Origin: JAFMKE01 sp047621945
GTDB taxonomy: Bacteria > Bacteroidota > Bacteroidia > Chitinophagales > UBA8649
Reading direction: 5' to 3'
DNA: 15,729 nucleotides
Assembly (NCBI GenBank): GCA_047621945.1
Contig: JBLHMK010000054.1
Span: 1-15,729, forward strand
Part shown: in pieces, positions 7,245-14,883 of the stretch
Numbering within the stretch: position 1 is the first letter of the stretch
Layout of the letters: each line of letters starts with the position of its first letter
The notes under the pieces: generated by a model
The model's input: only the letters and a program-made list of their open reading frames with translations
The model's database searches: none
Told to the model about the DNA's origin: nothing
Made by a program: the position numbers and the translations under genes

Positions 7245-8816
7245 TTAGCGTTTCAGAAAGCTTTTTGTCACTTGTGAATTGGCTAATTGGAGCGAAACAA
7301 AGTACCTTCCATCGCTTAACGAATGTTCATATTGAATACTAGCTTCATTTGTATTAAGCTCTATTTCATCAACTAATTGACCATTCAAGTTGAAAATTTG
7401 GAGAGTCTCTACCATTTCTGGACTTGAAAAAGTAAAGAGTAAAGTGTTATTTGAAAAATATTGCTGGATAAGAAGTATGGTTTCTTCTCCGATGTTATGA
7501 ATAGGGGTAGAGAAATCACAAAAAGTGTTGAAGTTGAGTACTTTTTCAATACCGGTTTCCAACTGAATATTGCTTAAAATGATGGTTTGGCATTGAGGAT
7601 GACTCATTCGAATGTCATAAAAACCTGAATCAACAACTCCGATATGATAAGTGCCATTAAATTGCGAATACTTCAGGTAGTCTTCTCCTAAGACCTCAAT
7701 TTGAGCATCACTAATAGGTAAATTGTTTAAGGTGTCAAATACATTACCCGTTAGATAGGATGCACGAACATAGTTAGGTGCCAATATGAAAAGACCTTCT
7801 TCTCTGTCACTTGCTAACACATTGCCACTTGGCAAATAAGGATAGACTCCCCAGTTTCCTTGAAATCCATCATCGGATGAAAAAGGAGAGGTGTCGTAAC
7901 TTCCAATCTCTACTAAGTTATTCTTCAAGGTAGCATCCACTAGTGTGAGCCCATTTCTATAGTATGACGTGAACAAGTAATCAGCTACAAAAAAAGTGTT
8001 GTGTGGTATGGCGCTATCACCGGGATTCGTTTGATACTGATCTAATAATTGAATATTATTCAAGTCAGAAATGTCGTACATGTCCACAAAAGCACCTGGT
8101 TTTTCATCTGTTGTTGCCAAATACTGACCATCGTCACTTAGCCAACAATTATGCGTGTATGCGCGGCTTGTTGACTGCCTAGCTAGAACTATTGCTTGTT
8201 GTTTGTCACTAACATCAACAATCGAGAATGTACCATTTAAAATTTCTGCAGTATACAATGTGTCGCCTCTTACAAATGCGTCGTGAACATATTTATCATC
8301 ATATATACCTAGATACGCTGGTTCAAAACGATTAGAGGTATTTAAATCAATAATGAATGCTCCTTTGTTGGAAATGTTGCTTCCCAGTAAATACGCAACG
8401 CCATTTTCATCAATGAAAATATTGTGTGCAGTGGTATAATCGATAGTGTCAATTTGCATAACATACTGAAATGAAGCAGTATTGGGTAAGTCGTTTAAGT
8501 CAACTATGAGCAGTCCACCGCTTTCCTCACTAGTCACATAGGCAAAGCCGTCAAAGGTCTTAATGTCCCGCCAAACGCTTGTATCTCCCATGATCTCAAA
8601 AAGAAGAGTAGGAGATTGCGGTAGAGTTACATCAATAATAAGGAGTGATACTTCAGAACCAACCAGCGCGTATTCATTTCCGGAACCATCTGCGAAGCCC
8701 CATATATCATTAACTTTTGTATTTATAGGTAAGTAGCCTAATAAGTCCATGTTTTTCTGGGCTTGGATTTGTAATCCAGCTAAGAGAAAAACTATATGGA
8801 AGATTTGTAAACGCAT
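7245..8816 (-). CDS. Choice-of-anchor B family protein with T9SS C-terminal sorting domain
   Basis: This 523-residue exported protein starts with a signal peptide (about 1-20, ending IQAQ). Residues about 24-347 form the choice-of-anchor B beta-propeller-like region, recognised by ordered signatures: NDIWGF (36-41), VWRDIKTF (81-88), GLLIVDL (101-107), AHNIFID (130-136), YVHDAFVRGDTLY (176-188), THNCWLSDDG (221-230), IPHNTF (270-275), and GFQGNWGVYPYLPSGN (317-332) followed by ASDREEGLFIL. A carboxypeptidase-regulatory-like Ig domain follows (about 352-430). The last 75 or so residues (FTFSS, LQIFNLNGQLV, DGRYFVSLQ, ending KSFLKR) match the type A T9SS sorting domain, so the protein should cross the outer membrane by type IX secretion and be surface-attached or released. 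The family's molecular role is not established. Its ATG shares one base with the TAA of the preceding lipoprotein gene (TAATG), implying co-translation within the guaA operon. Confidence 0.92.
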   Translation of the reverse strand: MRLQIFHIVFLLAGLQIQAQKNMDLLGYLPINTKVNDIWGFADGSGNEYALVGSEVSLLIIDVTLPQSPTLLFEIMGDTSVWRDIKTFDGFAYVTSEESGGLLIVDLNDLPNTASFQYVMQIDTIDYTTAHNIFIDENGVAYLLGSNISNKGAFIIDLNTSNRFEPAYLGIYDDKYVHDAFVRGDTLYTAEILNGTFSIVDVSDKQQAIVLARQSTSRAYTHNCWLSDDGQYLATTDEKPGAFVDMYDISDLNNIQLLDQYQTNPGDSAIPHNTFFVADYLFTSYYRNGLTLVDATLKNNLVEIGSYDTSPFSSDDGFQGNWGVYPYLPSGNVLASDREEGLFILAPNYVRASYLTGNVFDTLNNLPISDAQIEVLGEDYLKYSQFNGTYHIGVVDSGFYDIRMSHPQCQTIILSNIQLETGIEKVLNFNTFCDFSTPIHNIGEETILLIQQYFSNNTLLFTFSSPEMVETLQIFNLNGQLVDEIELNTNEASIQYEHSLSDGRYFVSLQLANSQVTKSFLKR

Positions 8817-10201
8817 TATTTAACCAATATCTGTTCGAATTCCTCAATTTTATAAATGCGCAATGAGGTGTTTTCTATTCTTTCTGTTTCCCCATTTTCC
8901 TTGCTTATAGCAGAGAACTTATAAGAATTGACGAGCGGTTTGAAAGTTTGATCTAATAATTGTTTATTGAATCTTAAACCATTTTCGTCCATAAGCTTTA
9001 AGAATATAGAAGCCATATCGTGACCTAGAAAAACGAACTCATTAGGAGTGCCTTCATATTTCATCTCATAGCTGTCTTGAAAATTGATGACATCAACATC
9101 TTCTTCATCTATCCAATAGGATTGGGTAAAATGAATTTGACCGTTATTAATGTAGTCTAATCGGACAGTTTCGGAGCTTTCCCATCCAGGCATACCAAAA
9201 ACAGTAAGCTTGTTGTTTTTCTCCGCTGTATTAAGTTGTCTAAGGAAATGGTGTATGAAGTTTTCATCGAAACTATTTACAATAATCACGTTGTTCCCTG
9301 GATCTAAGTAGTTATCGAGCTCAAAATCAAAGCTTACTTGATGTGTGCCTAACTCAATATTAGAGTAAGAGATTTTATCTTCTATATCCAAAGAATCATT
9401 ATAGCGATCTAAATATTGGGCAATGCTATTCGCATAAGCTATACTCGAAGGGTTGTTGTGGTATAAGAATTTGAAATTGGGCTTTTCAATAGAATCTATA
9501 CCATAATTAATTATAGTCAGCAAATGCTGCTCTAAAGAGGGCTCAACCATGTAATAGTTTGGATTATCAAGTGAGGCTGTTTTGGAAGGACTAAATGGAG
9601 AAAGATGCGGAATATTGTTTTCTCTTGCAAATTTCGTAATTTCCATGAGATTAGCCTTTAAGGCTGGTCCAATGATAAGATCAATACTGTCTTTTTTTAA
9701 CTGACTTAAAATTCCTTCAATGTTAGCTGAGCTATGCTTATCATCAAAGAATTGAATGTCATATTTTGAAGACAATTTCATCGTGTTCAGTGCCATCATC
9801 ATTCCTTCAGTAAAACAAATGGACATTTCACTTTGGCTAGTCATATTGAATTTTTGGAAGTTCTTTTTGCTTGCAATATCCCATGAACGTCTCACACTAT
9901 CTTCCATGAATGGCAGAATGACAGCTATCCTATATCGGTCCTTTTTGATACTAATTTCAGGTGTGAGAGTGTCTGTTGGATTAGTTGAAAGAGTGTCCAC
10001 TAAATCTACAATTACAGTATCTTTACTGGGGTTGTTGGAGTTTGGACTTTCTGTTTGAGGTCCTTTTACCCAATTCTTCCCATCAAAACGTATGACATCA
10101 TTTTGACTACGTATATTGTTAGTTTTACAACTGACTAATGTGAATAGACCAATTAGAATAACATAAAAGTGAAAACTATTCATCTTCATACCGTACTTCA
10201 T
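8816..10201 (-). CDS. Lipoprotein with type-1 periplasmic-binding (ABC substrate-binding-like) fold
   Basis: The product has a lipoprotein signal peptide with lipobox LVSC (Cys25). The residues after Cys are KTNN, without the acidic cluster used as a surface-export signal in some Bacteroidota, so a periplasm-facing location is inferred. A Thr/Asp/Pro-rich linker (about 26-88) precedes a type-1 periplasmic-binding-protein fold (about 90-455): RIAVILPF (91-98), an FTEGMMMALNTM helix (130-141), and DLIIGPALKANLMEITKFA (174-192) leading to NNIPHLSPFSPS. This resembles branched-chain amino-acid binding proteins and LpoA-type domains, but no transporter genes are adjacent, so transport is doubtful. 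Possible ATG starts are at 10201, 10189 and 10183; the last (MNSFHF) gives the most typical leader length. The gene lies 19 bases after guaA and overlaps the next gene by one base. I see no LysM domain. Ligand unknown. Confidence 0.82.
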   Translation of the reverse strand: MKYGMKMNSFHFYVILIGLFTLVSCKTNNIRSQNDVIRFDGKNWVKGPQTESPNSNNPSKDTVIVDLVDTLSTNPTDTLTPEISIKKDRYRIAVILPFMEDSVRRSWDIASKKNFQKFNMTSQSEMSICFTEGMMMALNTMKLSSKYDIQFFDDKHSSANIEGILSQLKKDSIDLIIGPALKANLMEITKFARENNIPHLSPFSPSKTASLDNPNYYMVEPSLEQHLLTIINYGIDSIEKPNFKFLYHNNPSSIAYANSIAQYLDRYNDSLDIEDKISYSNIELGTHQVSFDFELDNYLDPGNNVIIVNSFDENFIHHFLRQLNTAEKNNKLTVFGMPGWESSETVRLDYINNGQIHFTQSYWIDEEDVDVINFQDSYEMKYEGTPNEFVFLGHDMASIFLKLMDENGLRFNKQLLDQTFKPLVNSYKFSAISKENGETERIENTSLRIYKIEEFEQILVK

Positions 10202-10220
10202 TACTTCTTAAATATTTAAA

Positions 10221-11759
10221 TTACTCCCACTCAATAGTTGCTGGAGGCTTTGAACTTATATCATAAACCACTCTATTTACTCCTCGCACATTATTGATAA
10301 TTTCATTTGATACTTTGGCAAGGAACTCATAAGGAAGGTGAACCCAATCGGCTGTCATTCCATCTTTACTCACTACAGCTCTTAAAGCTACCGCATCTTC
10401 ATATGTTCTTTCATCACCCATAACACCAACACTCTTCTGGTTTAACAAAATCGTGCCAGCTTGCCAAACTTGATGATATAAATCATATTCTTTAAGCAAA
10501 GTGATAAAAATATGGTCAGCTTCCTGGAGAGTTTTAACACGTTCTTTTGTGATCTCTCCCATTACACGAATGGCCAAACCAGGGCCAGGGAAGGGGTGGC
10601 GCTGTACAATATAAGAAGGAACGCCTATTGCTTCTCCAACTAAACGAACTTCGTCTTTAAAAAGCATGCGCAAAGGCTCTACAATTTTCAGATCTAATTT
10701 CTCTGGTAAGCCTCCTACGTTGTGATGAGATTTGATAGTTACGGATGGTCCATGAACAGAAACGGATTCTATAACATCTGGATAAATTGTTCCTTGTGCC
10801 AACCATTTAGCACCTTCTATTTTTTTAGACTCTGCCTCAAAAACATCGATAAAGTTTTTACCTATTATTTTACGCTTCTTCTCTGGATCGCTAACGCCAT
10901 GTAACTCTTTGTAAAACAATTCACTAGCATCAACACCTTTTACATTTAATCCAAGTCCTTTATAGTCTTCTAAAACGTCTTGAAATTCATTCTTTCTTAA
11001 GAGTCCATTGTCCACAAAAATGCAGTGTAAGTTAGAACCTATGGCATTGTGTAATAAGCCAGCAGCTACGCTACTATCTACACCACCTGATAATCCCAAA
11101 ATAACTTTATCATCACCTAATTGTTCCTTTAAACCAGCGACACTTTCTTCAACAAAAGATAGTGAAGTCCAGTCAGCATTTACTTCACAAATTTCAATTA
11201 GGAAATTGTGTAACATCATTAACCCTTCTGATGAATGGGTAACTTCTGGATGATATTGGAAAGCATAGAATGGATGATTGAACGCATGTTCAATACTTCG
11301 GTATGCAGCCACATCGATACTCTTGGTGTTGGCTATAATTTCAAATTGATCAGAAAGTTCTAGAATGCTATCACCGTGACTCATCCACACCTGTGATTGG
11401 TCAGGTATATTGTTGAATATTGGATCTTGCTTTAAAACATGTAAATCTGCTCTGCCGTATTCTCTTTTATTACTCTTCGCAACTTTTCCACCAATATTGT
11501 GTGCTACATATTGTGCGCCATAGCAAACGGCTAAGACAGGCTTTGTACGCAGGATTTCTTCCACAGCTATTTGAGGAGACTTCTCATCTAATACTGAAAA
11601 AGGGCTTCCGCTTAAGATCACAGCTTTTACATCATCTCCCAATTCAGGCACCTTATTGAATGGGTATATCTCACAGAAAATTTTAAGCTCTCTTACTCTT
11701 CTCGCAATCAATTGCGTGTATTGGGAACCGAAATCTAGTATTATTACTTTGTCATGCAT
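10221..11759 (-). CDS. guaA: Glutamine-hydrolysing GMP synthase
   Basis: This 512-residue cytoplasmic enzyme converts XMP to GMP using ATP and glutamine, the last step of guanine nucleotide synthesis. The N-terminal class I glutamine amidotransferase domain (about 1-190) begins KVIILDFGSQYTQLIARRVRE and carries the catalytic triad Cys79 (AVCYGAQ), His170 and Glu172 (YHPEV). The ATP-pyrophosphatase domain carries the P-loop LSGGVDSSV (223-231) and IFVDNGLLR (247-255). The C-terminal dimerisation domain contains HPFPGPGLAIRVMGE and ends with the family-typical RVVYDISSKPPATIEWE. Length and all key residues are normal, so it should be active. It is the first gene of a minus-strand operon followed, 19 bases later, by the binding-fold lipoprotein and then the choice-of-anchor B gene. 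A TAnnTTTG box lies only 7 bases before its ATG. Confidence 0.98.
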   Translation of the reverse strand: MHDKVIILDFGSQYTQLIARRVRELKIFCEIYPFNKVPELGDDVKAVILSGSPFSVLDEKSPQIAVEEILRTKPVLAVCYGAQYVAHNIGGKVAKSNKREYGRADLHVLKQDPIFNNIPDQSQVWMSHGDSILELSDQFEIIANTKSIDVAAYRSIEHAFNHPFYAFQYHPEVTHSSEGLMMLHNFLIEICEVNADWTSLSFVEESVAGLKEQLGDDKVILGLSGGVDSSVAAGLLHNAIGSNLHCIFVDNGLLRKNEFQDVLEDYKGLGLNVKGVDASELFYKELHGVSDPEKKRKIIGKNFIDVFEAESKKIEGAKWLAQGTIYPDVIESVSVHGPSVTIKSHHNVGGLPEKLDLKIVEPLRMLFKDEVRLVGEAIGVPSYIVQRHPFPGPGLAIRVMGEITKERVKTLQEADHIFITLLKEYDLYHQVWQAGTILLNQKSVGVMGDERTYEDAVALRAVVSKDGMTADWVHLPYEFLAKVSNEIINNVRGVNRVVYDISSKPPATIEWE

Positions 11760-11766
11760 ATTAGCG

Positions 11767-11774
11767 CAAAAGTA
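11767..11774 (-). promoter_or_regulatory. Putative -7 box (TACTTTTG) of the guaA operon
   Basis: TACTTTTG on the minus strand fits TAnnTTTG and ends 7 bases before the guaA ATG, so transcription from it would start almost at the start codon. I see no TTG at the expected -33 position, which lowers confidence. Confidence 0.4.
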
Positions 11775-11805
11775 AGCATATTAATTTTTAGTACTGTGCC
11801 TGTTA

Positions 11806-11826
11806 ATGAACATTTTTTGATGAACA
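11806..11826 (-). promoter_or_regulatory. Direct repeat TGTTCAT-N7-TGTTCAT upstream of guaA
   Basis: Two exact 7-base copies (11806-11812 and 11820-11826) are spaced 14 bases start to start, in the intergenic region about 32-59 bases upstream of the guaA -7 box. The position would suit a protein binding site just upstream of the -33 region. No known regulator is recognised and a chance repeat in AT-rich DNA is possible. Confidence 0.3.
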
Positions 11827-11911
11827 AAACAAACGGTATTAGACGGGTGAATTAATGACTAGGTGCGCTTGTTGGACTCTAAAAGGAGAAGGTCTTAAAG
11901 CTAGAATGGTT

Positions 11912-11980
11912 TATATTTGTTAAGAATTGAAACCATATTGGAGGTATTTATAATTTGGATTGGTTTTTGATTTATTTTTG
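11912..11980 (+). promoter_or_regulatory. Candidate -7 boxes for asmA (TATATTTG and TATTTTTG)
   Basis: Two plus-strand boxes fit TAnnTTTG: TATATTTG at 11912-11919 and TATTTTTG at 11973-11980, respectively 79 and 18 bases before the asmA ATG. Neither has a well-spaced TTG upstream, so I cannot choose between them. An AAGGAAG at 11991-11997 lies only one base before the ATG, too close for a normal ribosome binding site. Confidence 0.35.
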
Positions 11981-11998
11981 TTCTAAAATCAAGGAAGA

Positions 11999-14617
11999 AT
12001 GTTGAAGAAGATTATTATCGCTTTATTGGTGCTCATTGTATTAGTTATTGCAGGAGTAGCTGCGGTGCCCATCCTTTTCAAGGATGAGATAAATGCTAAA
12101 ATAAAGGAGCAAATTAATTTGGAAGTTAAAGCTGATGTAGATTATAGCTCTTATGATTTAAGTATTGTTAGAAGCTTTCCTGATTTGTTTTTCACTCTCA
12201 ATGATTTAACTGTTGTGGGTAGAAATTATTTTGAAGGAGATACTCTTGCTGATATTGAACAGTTGGGGATTGGATTGGAGCTAATGAAATTTATCAGGGG
12301 AGAAGAACTTTTGATTAATTCGGTTTATCTCTATCATCCTAAAGTAATCGCTTATCAATTGTTGACTGAAAATGGAGACACTTTAACAAACTATGATATA
12401 CTACCCAGCACTGAAGAAGTAGCAGAATCCGACTTGATTGATATTACAGCGCGAGATATTCAAATTGAAGAAGGTAATATTTATTTCAAGGATTTTATTT
12501 CTGGTACAGAACTTATTGCCAAAAATTTAAATTTGGATGCTGCCATAGAATACATCGATGATTTGGCCGAGCTACAAGCTAAAACGACAATTTCTTCTTT
12601 AAGCTTTAGTGATGGAAAGATCAGTTATTTGAATGAAGTAAAGCTTAATGCATTGATAGATTTAAGTGCGGATTTAACTAAAGATTCTTTTACTTTAAGG
12701 GATAACCAAATTGCCCTGAATGCCTTGAACATATCTGCGGATGGATCTGTAGTGTTGAAAGATGAAGAAACTACTCAGTTAGATCTTTCATTTTCAGCAG
12801 AAAAGAGTTCTTTTAAAGAACTACTATCACTTATTCCTCCAAGTTATTTGAAGGATTATGAAGATCTTGAGGCAAGCGGAAATTTTACCCTGAATGGAAG
12901 TGCTAAAGGGGATCTGACGGCTACGCGTACTCCCGCTTTTGATGTTAAGCTTAGTATTGAAAATGGAAGTGTGCATTATCCTGACTTACCATCAAGTATC
13001 GAAAAGATTTACCTAGATGTCAATTTAAAAAATAACAGTTCTGAGCTAGAGCAAATGAGCGTAAGCATCCCAAAAGCAAATTTTGAAGTTGCCGGAGAGC
13101 CAGTTGAAATGTCCCTCTATGCTCAAAACGCTTTAGGAGACCCTAAGGTGGATCTCAAACTTAAGGGGAACATAGATTTAAGCAAAGTGCCTGATTACTA
13201 CCCATTAGAAGACGTCCGGTCCATTGCAGGGCGAATGAATGCAGATGTGGCTTTTAAAGGCCTATTAAGTGATGTGGAAAATGAAAATTATGAAAATGTT
13301 GACTTTGCAGGTCATTTGAATGTTGACAATTTTAAGTACGATTCGGAAGATTTACCAATGCCGATTGAAGTGGAAAACTTGGCAGTAGAGTTTACGCCTA
13401 AATACGCTAATCTTACAGCCACGCAAGCCCGTATTGGAGAATCGGATTTCAATATTGAGGGTAATGTAGAAAACTTAATTAATTATGTGCTTGCTGATGG
13501 CACCGCTAAAGGGAATTTAAACATCGTATCTAATTCCATTAATTTGGATCAGTTAATGGGAGATGAAAGCCAAGAAAGTAGTGAAACTTCAACTGCCACC
13601 AAAGTGCCTAGTAATTTAGACTTTACTACAAGTTTAAAGGCGAATAAGGTTTACTATGATGGCTTGGAGATGAATAATGTTGACGGTGGAGTGCAAATTA
13701 GTAATGAGACTTTAGTTTTGGATAAATTAGCCGCTAACATGTTAGGTGGCTCGGCTAAAATAAATGGAAGTTATAGTACTAAAGATACAGATAAGCCTGC
13801 TTTGACATTTGCTTATGATATTGAAAAATTCGATATCAAACAAACCTTTGAATATTTTAATGCAGTTAAAGCCATTGCTCCGATGGCTAAATATTTAACA
13901 GGTAACTTTAGTACGGATATGAGTTTAAATTCATTTCTGAATAACGATTTAAGTCTGGATTTAGCGGCGTTAAATGGGCTTGGTGAAGTACGTATTCCTT
14001 ACGCTACTTTCAATGATTTGCCTATTTTCCAAAAAGTAAGTGAGGCGATTAATTTACCTGCATTTGATAAACCCTCATTAAATAATGCTTGGACCGTTCT
14101 TAAGTTTGAGGATGGTAAAGTTAATGTTGAACCTTTTCAAATTAAAATGAAGGATATCGTGATGGATGTTCAAGGGAGTAATGGCTTTGATCAAACAATT
14201 GATTATACGATGAAGTTGAGTGTGCCTTCTGATAAGTTTGGTGGTGCCGCAAGTTTAGCAAATGATTTTTTATCAAAGCAAAAAATTCCCATATTTAATT
14301 TGGCTGTACCCCAACAGTTGACTTTCCACTTGAATGTAGGAGGAATATTAGATAATCCAACTGTGAGTATTGTTAAAGTTACAGCTGACCAAGGAGATAA
14401 AGGTATTAAGGATCAAATTAAAGACAATGTAAAGGACCAGTTGGATAATGCAAAAGAACAGGCCAAGGAAGAAGTAGAGAAGGTGAAAGAAGAGATTAAG
14501 GGCAATTTTATTGGCTCTAAAGACAAGCTAAAAGAAGATGCTGAAATTGAAATTGATAAAGCCAAAGAAGACCTAAAAGAGACTGTTAAAGACAAGCTTA
14601 AAGGATTTGGTTGGTAG
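11999..14617 (+). CDS. AsmA-family envelope protein
   Basis: The 872-residue product has a single N-terminal membrane helix (about 4-27, after MLKK) and an otherwise periplasmic beta-rich body, the arrangement of AsmA-family proteins. Members are long repeating-beta proteins thought to help move lipids between the membranes or affect outer-membrane assembly. The N-terminal AsmA region shows DLSIVRSFPDLFFTLNDLTV (53-72), followed by LLINSVYLYHPKV. The C-terminal AsmA-like region includes LNGLGEVRIPYATFNDLPIF and ends near GGILDNPTVSIVK (about 781-793). After it comes a charged tail (about 798-872) very rich in Lys, Glu and Asp, predicted to be a long amphipathic helix, ending KLKGFGW. Length is normal for Bacteroidota members. 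It is the only plus-strand gene here, divergent from guaA, and ends in two consecutive TAG codons. The specific substrate cannot be told from sequence. Confidence 0.88.
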   Translation: MLKKIIIALLVLIVLVIAGVAAVPILFKDEINAKIKEQINLEVKADVDYSSYDLSIVRSFPDLFFTLNDLTVVGRNYFEGDTLADIEQLGIGLELMKFIRGEELLINSVYLYHPKVIAYQLLTENGDTLTNYDILPSTEEVAESDLIDITARDIQIEEGNIYFKDFISGTELIAKNLNLDAAIEYIDDLAELQAKTTISSLSFSDGKISYLNEVKLNALIDLSADLTKDSFTLRDNQIALNALNISADGSVVLKDEETTQLDLSFSAEKSSFKELLSLIPPSYLKDYEDLEASGNFTLNGSAKGDLTATRTPAFDVKLSIENGSVHYPDLPSSIEKIYLDVNLKNNSSELEQMSVSIPKANFEVAGEPVEMSLYAQNALGDPKVDLKLKGNIDLSKVPDYYPLEDVRSIAGRMNADVAFKGLLSDVENENYENVDFAGHLNVDNFKYDSEDLPMPIEVENLAVEFTPKYANLTATQARIGESDFNIEGNVENLINYVLADGTAKGNLNIVSNSINLDQLMGDESQESSETSTATKVPSNLDFTTSLKANKVYYDGLEMNNVDGGVQISNETLVLDKLAANMLGGSAKINGSYSTKDTDKPALTFAYDIEKFDIKQTFEYFNAVKAIAPMAKYLTGNFSTDMSLNSFLNNDLSLDLAALNGLGEVRIPYATFNDLPIFQKVSEAINLPAFDKPSLNNAWTVLKFEDGKVNVEPFQIKMKDIVMDVQGSNGFDQTIDYTMKLSVPSDKFGGAASLANDFLSKQKIPIFNLAVPQQLTFHLNVGGILDNPTVSIVKVTADQGDKGIKDQIKDNVKDQLDNAKEQAKEEVEKVKEEIKGNFIGSKDKLKEDAEIEIDKAKEDLKETVKDKLKGFGW

Positions 14618-14630
14618 TAGAATAAGTCTG

Positions 14631-14705
14631 TATAGCAGGGTCCTCTTCGAGAGACCCTGCTATAGGGTAGATTTCCTCTCAGGGTCTCTCGCAGAGGACC
14701 CTGAG
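14631..14705. repeat. Pair of inverted-orientation hairpin repeats downstream of asmA
   Basis: Two hairpins lie 14 bases past the asmA stop. The first pairs TATAGCAGGGTC (14631-14642) with GACCCTGCTATA (14653-14664). The second pairs CTCAGGGT (14678-14685) with ACCCTGAG (14698-14705), with further inner pairing. The 24-base cores (14636-14659 and 14680-14703) are reverse complements of each other at 23 of 24 positions, so they are two copies of one palindromic unit in opposite orientation, 20 bases apart. There is no T-run after either, so they are not classic terminators, although they could end asmA and dehydrogenase transcripts or act as REP-like elements. Confidence 0.8.
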
Positions 14706-14806
14706 TGAGGCTAGGGGAGTTTATCTATACATAATTCTCTATGAGCTAACTATTAATTTCAAAGGAAATTTAGTAATAAAGAAACTATTGACTTTTGCAT
14801 TGAAGG

Positions 14807-14845
14807 AAGACCTCTCTCTTCGTTCGAGCTTAGGTTTAAGGTCTT
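14807..14845. other. Weak inverted repeat between asmA and the dehydrogenase
   Basis: AAGACCT (14807-14813) can pair with AGGTCTT (14839-14845) around a 25-base loop. It could be part of a terminator for the minus-strand dehydrogenase gene ending at 14884, but the loop is long and there is no clean T-run. I see nothing else in 14706-14883. Confidence 0.2.
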
Positions 14846-14883
14846 AGTTTTAACACTTAACACAAAGTCCCTATTAGTAAGCA

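Noticed and set aside
11855..11923. 22-codon plus-strand frame between guaA and asmA
   Set aside because: No recognisable start context, domain or conservation evidence; such short frames are expected by chance.
14807..14845. Third copy of the inverted hairpin unit
   Set aside because: It shares only short words (CTCTTCG, TCGAG) with the 24-base units and does not align over their length.
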